From: Paraescarpia echinospica
Taxonomy: Eukaryota > Annelida > Polychaeta > Sabellida > Siboglinidae
NCBI GenBank assembly: GCA_020002185.1
Contig: CM034543.1
Coordinates: 1,727,033-1,791,032 of the forward strand
Reading direction: 5' to 3'
Length of the DNA stretch: 64,000 nucleotides
The translations under genes and the position numbers were made by a program. Under the pieces are notes generated by a model that was given only the letters and a program-made list of their open reading frames with translations, did not search any database and had not been told where the DNA came from. Of this stretch, positions 39,201 through 51,200 are shown one piece after another (the first letter of the stretch is position 1; the number at the start of each line of letters is the position of its first letter).

Positions 39201-42200
39201 CCTTTAAAACTAGTATTTTTAGTGTGTGTGGAAAGTCCCTTTAGATTCTTGGAAACTGACGATGTTTCCATAGTGACGATCACGTGTGCGTCAGCCCAGT
39301 TCAAACATAAATTAATTCACCATGAATGCAGATCATAATAGTCTGGTTATTCTCATGCCACTATGATGTTGTATTTTAATTACCTAAATACATCACGCTG
39401 TCAAATCACCAAATACTGGCCATAGTTTTGTTTATTTTCTGATAATGCCCGACCTCAGCCGCCATTTGCAATGACATGTGACTGACCCCAGCAGGTGTCA
39501 ATCAATCTTGTCTACCACAACAAGTTCAACATATGGCCCCTCGTAACACAATATCATGAGACAACTTGGCAGGAAAACCTTGGGAGGAAATCTCAGTAGT
39601 AGAAGTGTCTGCCAAATTGTGTTGAAATAAGCCACATGCCAGTAAAAAAGTCACATTTCTAAGCAAAAAACAAGCATCTGGTGACAGTTGTATTATTGGT
39701 AACAACCAGGAAGTATTACTTAATGTAACTTTTTATTTAAAAAAAACTACATTACTTACAAAGCCATAACTTGGCATATGAACTCGACTTGTGTTTACCC
39801 AAAATTGCACGGGATGGTTTTATGTTTGGTGAAGGGGTCGTGCCAAAAATGCAGTACGGATTTTTGCTGTCTTTCAACATTGTAACAAAATGTTTATGAA
39901 GCTGTATCAAACTTAATATGCATTTGTTTACAAAAAAAACCGTCTGAATGTCAATAACATGTCTGTACTTATAACCATACACATTTTTCTTTTGGGGAGT
40001 TTCTCAAAATGAAATAAAATGCCATTTTAATGTGATTTTTGACATATTTTTTAATTGTCTTTAAACACATTTAAATATATCTAAACAACATAAAAAATCA
40101 ATTCTTTTTGGTCTGGAGTATTGTTTAATATCTAAGGCAAACTCTGAGAAAAAATGGTTAGCTTATCTTCAAAACTTATATTAGAAATGATTATTTCAAA
40201 AGAAGCATATAATACCCGATGCAGCCACCTTAAAGGAAATAAAAATAAGGCATTAGCTAAAATCCTTTTTTCATGTGTACACAAAGTTTAACATTGTATG
40301 TAACATTTGACAACATTAAACAAATACAGAAAAATACATTTGTACCATCAATTCAAATTTGAGCCCGTCTGAAGCGATTCCCGCGGAAAATAAAATTTTA
40401 ATGAGCTATGCGATCACGTGGTATCGTGACGTCACTTATGACACACACTCGCATCAGGCCGACCCTTTCCATGCATTCAGAGCATGTTTACAAGGGTAGC
40501 TTTTGGGTCGAAACGAGCGTCAGAATGAGTTATTGTGCAATATTCCGACGTAATACAAACACTAGTCATCATAGAGGAACAAGCAGTTATCTTACGGTTC
40601 CACATGAATCGAATTTTATTCAAAACAACGAATGCGAATGGGCCTACAAGTCGACTAGGTTTCGCCGAGCTTGGGCTCATTTTCAGAATAATTATATCGA
40701 ATGCAACCAACGGATAATCTACACCAACAAACATACATAGCAAACATATATTGTGTCCAGCTACACAAAGTAACGTGTATAATCTCATAATATCACTAGA
40801 ATATCGATATATGAAAGAGTTGTACTATTTATCATAACAACTTAAATCAGTCAGAGAGCTTTCGCTCGTCCCGCTAGCTCAGTGGGTAGGTGCGATGGTT
40901 ACTTGTCGTTTATTTTACAATCGGGCGATGCCGGTTCAATCCTGACAGCATGCAAACCTTTGATTTTCTTTTCACTTTTTTGTTTATGTTTTCACGAAGT
41001 AATATAAACCAAATCATTTTATACTATAATGCACTGTTTGTAAATATTTTTTATTTTTGTAGTAATTATTTATTCGCCACAAAAATGAAAATATGGTCAT
41101 TACATATAACGATGTTTCTAAATTGTATTTATCCAGACGGATCTCAATCTGTTTTCACATATATAATTACAATATATTACCGTACAATATATTTACAATT
41201 AATAAATTATATATCCATTACATTATATTTGTTTGGATAAATAAAATTTAGAAACATCGTTATATAATGACCATATTTTTTTATTATTTTTTTTAATATT
41301 ATTTACGAACAGTGCATTATAGTATAACATGATTTTGTTTATATTACTTCGTGAAAACATAAACAAAAAAGTGTAAAGAAAATCGAAGGTTTGCATGCTG
41401 TCAGGATTGAACTGGCGTCGCCCGATTGTAAAATAAACGACAAGTAACCAACGTGCCTACCTACTGAGCAAGCCGGACCAGCGGATACTCTCTGACTGAT
41501 TTAAGTTGTTATGATCAATTGTACAACTCCTTCTTATATCGATATTCTAGTGATATTATGAGATTATACACGTTACTTTATATAGCTGGATACAATATAT
41601 GTTTGCTATGTATGCTTATTGGTGTAGATTATCTCCCGTTGGTTGCATTCGATGTAATTATTCTGAAAACGAGCCCAAGCTCGGCGAAACCTAGTCGACT
41701 TGTAGGCCTATTCGCATTTGTTGTTTTGAATAAAATTCGATTCATGTGGAACCGTAAGATAACTGCTTGTTCCTCTATGATGACTAGTGTTTGTATTACG
41801 TCGGAATATTGCACAATAACTCGTTCTGACGCTCGTTTCGACCCAAAAGCTATACTTGTAAACATGCTCTGAATGCATGGAAAGGGTCGGCCTGATGCGA
41901 GTTTGAGTCATAAGTGACGTCGCATCTCGGCATCCTGAAAAGTGCGCCAAAAATATGCATATTCAAAAATGTCCGGATGCACAGCATAAAATGTGGAATT
42001 TCTAGTTCATTGAATTTTTTTGGCTTGGTGGACATGGAAATAGCAGGATGTAATATAACATGAATTCAAGCAATAGATGTTTTTATTCCCTTTAATACAT
42101 GAAAAACTAGGAATAGATTACATTCTTTTAAGAGGAGGCTGTATTTACCTAGTTTTTCATTTAATTATATTATGTTCCTTCCTCATTAAATTTTTATTAT

Positions 42201-45200
42201 TTTCTATTTTAATCTGTCAACAATGTTGTATTATATGTATACTTTTGTATGTATACTTTTTATAGTATTAGCTTAGGTTTGTTTTGTACATTTTTGTTTA
42301 CTTAAATTTTTAACGTTTAATTTGATTACATTTTAGAAGCTATATCAATCATTATAAGTTTTAGCATTTCATTGTCAACACCCTTGAACAGAGTTTTACT
42401 CTGGATATAATATAAGTGTAAAAATAAAGTACATTATTATTAAGACTATACTAACTATGTTGAATGTGCATTACTTGCCAAATTGTGTTTAGTAAGCTCC
42501 TAACAACGTTTGCCCATTTGGAATGTACGACATACCCCAGAGCACGTTGAAATAGTAAACAAAACATCCAGTTTCAAAACAAGCTTTATTGGCAATAATG
42601 CAGAGGCGGCTGAGTTAATTGCAGTCCCCTTTGATATTCAAAGATGTCCCATTTTCCAACTTTCAGCACAGCAGATTTCTTGGTGCGCCCGCTTGTTCCA
42701 GGTAGAAGAACCGACTGGCTGCCTTTAGAAGGCAAAACTAATGTTGCATTTTACCCTCTGGTTCTACAGAACTGTTAGTAAAACAAATATCCACAATTTT
42801 GTTGAATGTATGTACAGCCTGTGAGGTTGAATGTATGCACAGCCTGTGAGGTTGAATGTATGCACAGCCTGTGAGGTTGAATGTATGTACAGCCTGTGAG
42901 GTTGAATGTATGTACAGCCTGTGAGGTTGAATGTATGTACAGCCTGTGAGGTTGAATATATGTACAGCCTGTGAGGTTGAATGTATGCACAGCCTGTGAG
43001 GTTGAATGTATGTACAGCCTGTGAGGTTGAATGTATGTACAGCCTGTGAGGTTGAATGTATGCACAGCCTGTGAGGTTGAATGTATGCACAGCATGTGAG
43101 GTTGAATGTATGTACAGCCTATGAGGTTGAATGTATGTACAGCCAGTGAAGTTGTATTTAATAAGCCTGAAATATTGTTTGAAATTCAGAAATGTTCAAA
43201 GTGTAAACAAAACATTCGGATTCTAAACACGCTCTATTGGTAATATTCTGCAGCTTGGAAAGGTTAACCAAACACCAAACAGAAAACACACCAAACTGAC
43301 AAGACTTAAAATTAATGATATTGCTATTAAACAAGTATCTTCTGCAACATTTCTTGGTGTGACTATTGATAGCAAACTCAACCAGGCTGAACACATTAAC
43401 CAAGTTAAATGTAAAATTTCTAAAGGTGTTGGCATTCTCAACAAAGCCAAAAGATTATTAACTAAATCATGTTTGGTCACCTTATATTATTAATTTGTAT
43501 TCCCTCAGTTGACCTATTGTACTGAAGTATGGGATGTGCATTTCACTCATATTGTTCAGTATTAATAAGATTCAACAGAAAGCAGTGAGAATGCGTGTCT
43601 TGGCCAATATATTAGCTCATACAAAACCTATCTTTAAATTAAAAATTTTCTTTTAACTTTCAGACAATTGTATGTATATTCAGTACAAATATTTATGTTT
43701 AAATACAAGATGGGACTTTTACCAACGATCTTTGAAAATATGTTTAGACTTAACCAAGGTGTTCCTAGTTATAATACAAGACAATCTGCTTAAATGCATA
43801 TATCCATGGCAACTTTAGAAATAAAACTAAGAAATAAATGTGCTATCGTTTGGAATTATTTCAGCTCAAGACTTAAGTTTACGACTTATTCAGTATTTAA
43901 TTACAAATGTGTACTTAAGCAATTAATTTTACACAATGGTAATATATAACATAGTTTTTAATCATGATTATATCCTACACCTGCTCGCTGTTTTTGTTTT
44001 CAATATAATGATATTTACATTGAAATATACAATAGGGAGTGTAACATTATATAAAGTACTTCCCTTTGTTGTTCTCTTTATATTATTGTATATGATTTGT
44101 CTTAAATTTATTTGCATGTATTGTAATGAGTTCCAATAAATTTGATTTTAATTTGATTTGATTTAACTACAACGACCCTTGATGTTAGGCCGTATGTTTA
44201 TTCCAGTTTCAAAAAGTTTGCCTACTTAATATTCCTCAGGCACATATATGTATGATATAAGTTTCTTAGAGAAAATGCATGCATGATTTTGAAGGTTTCT
44301 GACTGAAATATGCACATTGGTGTTACAGAAGCGCTAGTGACAGGCTGGAATAAGTTCTACTGCTCATACCAGAAGGAGAACAAGATCTTTACGATGATTC
44401 CTTTCAATCAAGTCACAGGTAAAGGGGTGAGTATTTTATGTGTGGGTAAAAATGGGTGAAAGGGCGGTTGAAAGTTGTGCTAACTTGTTGAAGCATGTAA
44501 ACTTTTAGTTTAGATTTGACATCTTTGCATCCATGAGGAAACATATTTTGTTTGCCGTTAAGGAGAGACACTGCAGCTAAAATAATTTATTTTACAAAAA
44601 TACTCAAAATGTGATTCTTCTGTATTCTGATAGCATTTTATGTTTACTATTAATAAAGATCTCTTTTGTAACATTTATATACCTGTAAGTAACTTATATT
44701 CATGGATAAAGTATGCTTCTGTCATGTAATAAATCCCATTACTGAATCTTTGACAGCTGTTTAAACCCGTTTGCTAAAACTGGTGTTTTTCCTATTTGGG
44801 AACATCGTATCTTTAGAAGTATTAATTAAATTTTGACTGATGTGTTTAAAACAAAACAAAATTTAAACATATTTTAAAATATTAAATAATGACAATACAT
44901 AAAATATCTCTTCGACATTGCATAGAATGAGATGTTGTAAATAAGAACTAGAAAGAATTACATTTATTGCTGCATTATTGGAGGAGCTACAATGTTTCCA
45001 AATTATGCTATATTTTCCCTCTCCAGTGGCCATCTTTGATTGTTGCCATGGAAACGGGGGGGTGTGACAGAAAACATTTCAACATATTTTATTCAATAAG
45101 ACATACTTTATAACTTGTGCACAAAATATTGCATTAATTGTGCTTTCTTTTTTAAATGTCCAATCTAGCTGCCATATCTCTCCTTAAATGTCCTATCTAG

Positions 45201-48200
45201 CTGCCATATCTCTCCATAACTGTCCTATCTAGCTGCCATATCTCTCCTTAAATGTCCTATCTAGCTGCCATATCTCTCCTTAAATGTCCTATCTAGCTGC
45301 CATATATCTCCTTAAATGTCCTATCTAGCTGCCATATCTCTCCTTAAATGTCCTATCTAGCTGCCATATCTCCTTAAATGTCCTATCTAGCTGCCATATC
45401 TCCTTAAATGTCCTATCTAGCTGCCATATCTCTCCTTAAATGTCCTATCTAGCTGCCATATCTCTCCTTAAATGTCCTATCTAGCTGCCATATCTCTCCT
45501 TAAATGTCCTATCTAGCTGCCATATATCTCCTTAAATGTCCTATCTAGCTGCCATATCTCCTTAAATCTAGCTGCCATATCTCTCCTTAAATGTCCTATC
45601 TAGCTGCCATATCTCTCCTTAAATGTCCTATCTAGCTGCCATATCTCTCCTTAAATGTCCTATCTAGCTGCCATATCTCTCCTTAAATGTCCTATCTAGC
45701 TGCCATATCTCTCCTTAAATGTCCTATCTAGCTGCCATATCTCTCCTTAAATGTCCTATCTAGCTGCCATATATCTCCTTAAATGTCCTATCTAGCTGCC
45801 ATATCTCTCCTTAAATGTCCTATCTAGCTGCCATATCTCCTTAAATGTCCTATCTAGCTGCCATATCTCCTTAAATGTCCTATCTAGCTGCCATATCTCT
45901 CCTTAAATGTCCTATCTAGCTGCCATATCTCTCCTTAAATGTCCTATCTAGCTGCCATATCTCTCCTTAAATGTCCTATCTAGCTGCCATATCTCTCCTT
46001 AAATGTCCTATCTAGCTGTCATATATCTCCTTAAATGTCCTATCTAGCTGCCATATCTCTTCTTAAATGTCCTGTCTAGCTGCCATATCTCTCCTTAAAT
46101 GTCCTATCTAGCTGCCATATCTCTCCTTAAATGTCCTATCTAGCTGCCATATCTCTCCTTAAATGTCCTATCTAGCTGCCATATCTCTCCTTAAATGTCC
46201 TATCTAGCTGCCATATCTCTCCTTAAATGTCCTATCTAGCTGCCATATCTCTCCTTAAATGTCCTATCTAGCTGCCATATCTCTCCTTAAATGTCCTATC
46301 TAGCTGCCATATCTCTCCTTAAATGTCCTATCTAGCTGCCATATATCTCCTTAAATGTCCTATCTAGCTGCCATATCTCTCCTTAAATGTCCTATCTAGC
46401 TGCCATATCTCTCCTTAAATGTCCTATCTAGCTGCCATATCTCTCCTTAAATGTCCTATCTAGCTGCCATATCTCTCCTTAAATGTCCTATCTAGCTGCC
46501 ATATCTCTCCTTAAATGTCCTATCTAGCTGCCATATCTCTCCTTAAATGCGGTCAGTAAACATTTCAATCACTCAATGAGTTATTCAACAGAATGCTGAG
46601 GAACTGCTGACTTTAATGTTGGTTTTATCCCATGTTATTTTTGTGTCTTAAAAGAAACTGAGAAAGAAACATATCCTTTTACTGGAAAACTATGAGTACT
46701 TATCTTAAGATTTTATGGAGGTTGCACATTGACAAGTATATCTTGAACAGATTTAGGTTATAACGACAATGAATGTTTCCCTTTTGTAGATCACCACAGA
46801 GGCTTTTGTGTTGACATCGTGCACAAGACGGGCTTCAGACACGATTGAGAAACGATTCTGCTTTGATATCAAAGTACAAGACAGGTGGGTAGATACCCTC
46901 GCTCGCGCACATGCACACGCACACACACATCCACCCACTCACATCAAAGTACAAGACAGGTGGGTAGATACCCTCGCTCACACACATGCGCACGCACACA
47001 CACATCCACCCACTCACATCAAAGTACAAGACAGGCGGGTACACACCCTCGCTCACACACATGCGCATGCACACACACATCCACCCACTCACATCAAAGT
47101 ACAAGACAGGTGGGTACACACCCTCGCTCACACACACGCACACACACATCCACCCACTCACATCAAAGTACAAGACAGGTGGGTACACACCCTCGCTCAC
47201 ACACATGCGCACGCACACACACACATCCACCCACTCACATCAAAGTACAAGACAGGTGGGTACACACCCTCGCTCACACACATGCACACGCACACACACA
47301 CATCCACCCACTCACATCAAAGTACAAGACAGGCGGGTACACACCCTCGCTCACACACATGCGCATGCACACACACATCCACCCACTCACATCAAAGTAC
47401 AAGACAGGTGGGTACACACCCTCGCTCACACACACGCACACACACATCCACCCACTCACATCAAAGTACAAGACAGGCGAGTACACACCCTCGCTCACAC
47501 ACATGCGCACTCACACATCAAACTACAAGACAGACGGGTACACACCCTCGCTCACACACATGCGCACGCACTCACTCTGTCACTCACTCACACAGATACA
47601 CAAACACTCAGTGCTGTGGTGTGTTGCTCAGTGCTGCAGTGTGTGGATCAGTGCTGTGGGGTGTTGCTCAGTGCTGCAGTGTGTTGCTCAGTGCTACGGT
47701 GTGTTGATCAGTGCTGCAGTGTGTTGCTCAGTGCTGTGGGGTGTTGCTCAGTGCTGCAGTGTGTGGATCAGTACTGTAGTGTGTTGCTCATTGACACGGT
47801 AATAATAATAATAATGATTGATTTCTTATATAGCGCCCCATCCAAATAATTCTTCTGGGGCGCTTTACAATGGTTAATGCAAATAAATAAATAACAAACA
47901 TCATACGATATATAGTTTAAAAATACTATGCAATCATTACTACGGTGTGCTGCTCAATGCTGTGGTGTGTTGCTTAGTACTGTGGGGTGTAGCTCAGTGC
48001 TGAGGTTAGTTGCTCAGTGCTGTGGTGTGTTGCTCAGTGTTGTTGTGTGTTGCTCAGTGCTGTGTTGTGTTGTTCAGTGCTGCAGTGTATTATGCAGTGC
48101 TGCAGTGTGTCATGCATTGCTGCAGTGTGTTATGCAGTGCTGCAGTGTGTTATGCAGTGCTGCGGTGTGTTACTCTGCTGCAGTGTGTTATGCAATGCTG

Positions 48201-51200
48201 TTGATTGTTACTCAGTGCTGTGGTTCATTGCTCAGTGCTGTGGTGCATTACTCAGTGTTGCTCAGTGCGGCAGTGTGTCGTGCAGTGCTGATGTGTGTTG
48301 CTCAGTGCTGTGGTGTGTTACTCAGTGCTGTGGTGCATTGCTCAGTGCTGTGGTGCATTACTCAGTGCTGCAGTGTGTTGCTCAGTACTGTGGTGTGTTG
48401 CTCAGTGCTATGGTTCTTTACTCAGTGCTGCGGTGTGTTGCTCAGTACTGCGGTGTGTTGCTCAGTGCTGTGGTGCATTGCTCAGTGCTGTGGTGTGTTG
48501 CTAGGCCGACGGCGCCTCTGACACTTCAGGCAATCTCGGAGGAAGACCTGAGACAGTGGCTGAATGCAATGGATGGGAAAGAACCAGTGAGTACTCAGTG
48601 GACAGTCACGGTTGGACTCTACGATCAGTCCCTGATGTCTTAACTCTAGGCATTTCTCAATTATTGTGAATCAGAAACTAGGGTGTTTTGTTTGTTGGAA
48701 AAATTCAGGGAACAAAGTAATTTTTGTTGTACTTATTTGCTTTTGTTGATAGTTTGTATGGCATAGTCATTGGCAGGTTTGTTAAGCATATGATAGATGG
48801 GATAATTCAAATGGTGATGTAGATGTATTAAACCATTCACAGACTTTATCAGGTCAGCAGTAAACGTACAGAAACTCAAACGAATAATAAGTGTTATGTC
48901 CGTATTGCCATGATGTTTTTATCAATAGTGAAACATTATTTATAAAATTAGTAATCAGATTTAAAAGGCAGAATGGTGCTTGAGTCTGTGAACTTCTAGA
49001 GATAAGCTACGCTACATCATCATTTGTGTAGATATCATATTTGAACTAGGGTGGGAATGCAATTCCGAACAAATGTCTTCTTTTCTACGAAAGGTAGCTG
49101 TAGTTTCAGATTATTTCAAAATAATCGGGCGATTCTGTGTGCAGCTATAGAGAAAGCACACTTGGCTATGTTGAGCTTTATTTTAGGAACAGACAATTGT
49201 TGTGAGAGATGATCAGAGCTACCTGAGGATTCATGAAAAATGCAGGAAGGGTTAAATTATCTGATTAGGAAAGCAGTTGTCTCCTGTTTCATATGTGATC
49301 TGCCATAGCAAGGTCAGTATTAAGTCGCAAAATGGTAAAATGCAGATTACTACTGTTTTGGATTCCACAGACCATGAACTTTAAAATGATACTTCATTTG
49401 TTAAGTAAGTTTTGATTTATTGCTAAAATAGAAGCAACATTTAAAAAGTGACATTTTGAGTTTTTTTCATTATTTATCGTTTCTTAATATGTGGGTTTGT
49501 GAATGCGTGCAATTTCTTAGGTTGGTATTATTTGTTGAGGAAAGTAAACCGGACATGGAAAGATGAGATTATTAAAATATGCATTTCTACCAAAATTGAT
49601 TGGACATGAGCTGGACAGCTAGTTTTGTCTCATAAGAAGAACAGGTCAGTGCAACTCAATACCCAGGTCGTTGACACAGGTTACATATAATGATGATAAC
49701 TACAAGAAGTCTGGTGGACCAGTGAGACTCATTTCATGGTGGGGGGTCACCTATATGACTGCAAACATGGTCCAGCTAATACTGGTACTGATGAAGGTGT
49801 CAGGTGATTTTCATAGAAGATTCAGCTTTGAGGAGATTAGTGGTGCTTAAGACATTATTTGTTCTTTTGTAGATTTACAGCAACACGCCAAACAGCCATG
49901 AGTTTGACAGTAAGTCGTTTAATATATGGTTTTATGCACTTAGTTGTAGCGAACATATCAGCCCCTTAAACTGAGTTCTTAGGTTGTGTAGGTCCTGTTA
50001 AACACCTTGCGCAATGGTAATAAAAAAATTAACATTACTTTTCTTGCGTAACATCACATACGTGCAAGATCAGCAACACACAGGGAAAGCAGATTGAGCA
50101 CACCTACCAAAGTGTCCACAGCTCGATTGACAAAAGACAGTACATGACACAAACGCATGAATCGAGACAGCTATCATTCGCATTTTCATAACTACAGACA
50201 AATGCCTCGAGTATCTGAGCAGTGCTAAACAGACAGCCACCGCGCTAGCCAAAATGCACCATTGGACTTGGACTGGAATATCCTCCGTTTGTGCTGAATC
50301 AACACTCAAATAATTAAAACCCGCTTGCTTTGCAACTGGACAACGCCAATTGCAAGCATGGAAGAAGTGATTCTCGAAGACGTCAAGTCGGACATCCAGG
50401 CACTCTTTGTTGTTTTGACCCTCCCTCATGGCTACAGACACTTATGGATTGTGAAAATCAATATATATCGACCCATTGTCTGCGTTGTTAGGAACGTTTA
50501 CATGGTTATTACACCATGCCCGACTTCGAGAATAAAATTAAAGCTGCCAAAATGAGAAATGTGTCGTCGTACGGCTAAAATTACAGTGAACTGTTATCTA
50601 GTATCTGAAAGGTGCAGGGTGGCCAGTGGCCAGTGGTCAGCAAAAGTCAGCCCAAAAAATTTGTCAGCGAAAGTCAGCCTAAAATGCTCTGAGTCAGCTG
50701 TAAGTCAGCCGTAATTTTGTTCAGTTGTCAAGTAGTGTCAGATGAAATGCTGATCCGGGTAATCTAGCTTTCTTTGACAATGGCTATGGGAGACTAAGTT
50801 TTTTCTGAGATGTTTTCCACGTGAACTGTTTGTTACCAAAATTCCTCAGGCAATCAACTCATTTTCAAAATTCCTACAAAAATGAAGTCTCATAGGGCGT
50901 GGCATCCCTGGCCTCCAGAGTCACCAGGGAGTGGTAAGTTGTTGGCGAGACGGGTAAAATAGTGGCTTGCACTTTGTGCATTAGTCTGATGGAGAGCCAA
51001 AATTTAGTGTCAACCGAGAGGCAATGACTCTGGGGATGGACGGAGACACCCTCACTGTGCACAGGCTCGTGTACGACTCGTTCGCCAGCCTCGACATCCC
51101 TCTGCATGACTTCAAGGTTGATGATGACAGCACCTTCTCCTGTCACCATGCTTATGGTTGGTACAAGGCCGACATGGATAAGAAGAAACACCAGGAAGAG

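Larger units (their letters stand above)
40234..42091. mobile_element. Palindromic TTAA-flanked transposon, copy 2 (reverse orientation)
   Basis: TTAA borders lie at 40230-40233 and 42092-42095. The ends AGGAAATAAAAA and TTTTTATTCCCT match copy 1 in the opposite orientation. The internal arms (about 40425-41140 and 41235-41920) repeat each other inverted. Identity to copy 1 is high along its length, so the insertions look recent. Confidence 0.85.

Noticed and set aside
42764..43095. Minus-strand repeat protein with a TFNLTG motif
   Set aside because: Translation of the 27-bp array only.
21980..46548. CRISPR-like arrays (regular direct repeats)
   Set aside because: All arrays are head-to-tail repeats without unique spacers, in a eukaryotic intron context with no cas genes.
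46808..47849. Plus-strand frames of about 290-305 codons rich in His and Thr
   Set aside because: They are open in all three frames because of the array. Only the portion in the exon 12 frame is of interest, and then as a possible exon extension, not as a separate gene.
47928..48643. Cys/Ser/Val-rich frames of 197-208 codons
   Set aside because: Product of the 20-bp TGCTCAG array; not a cysteine-rich secreted protein. One frame runs by chance into exon 13.
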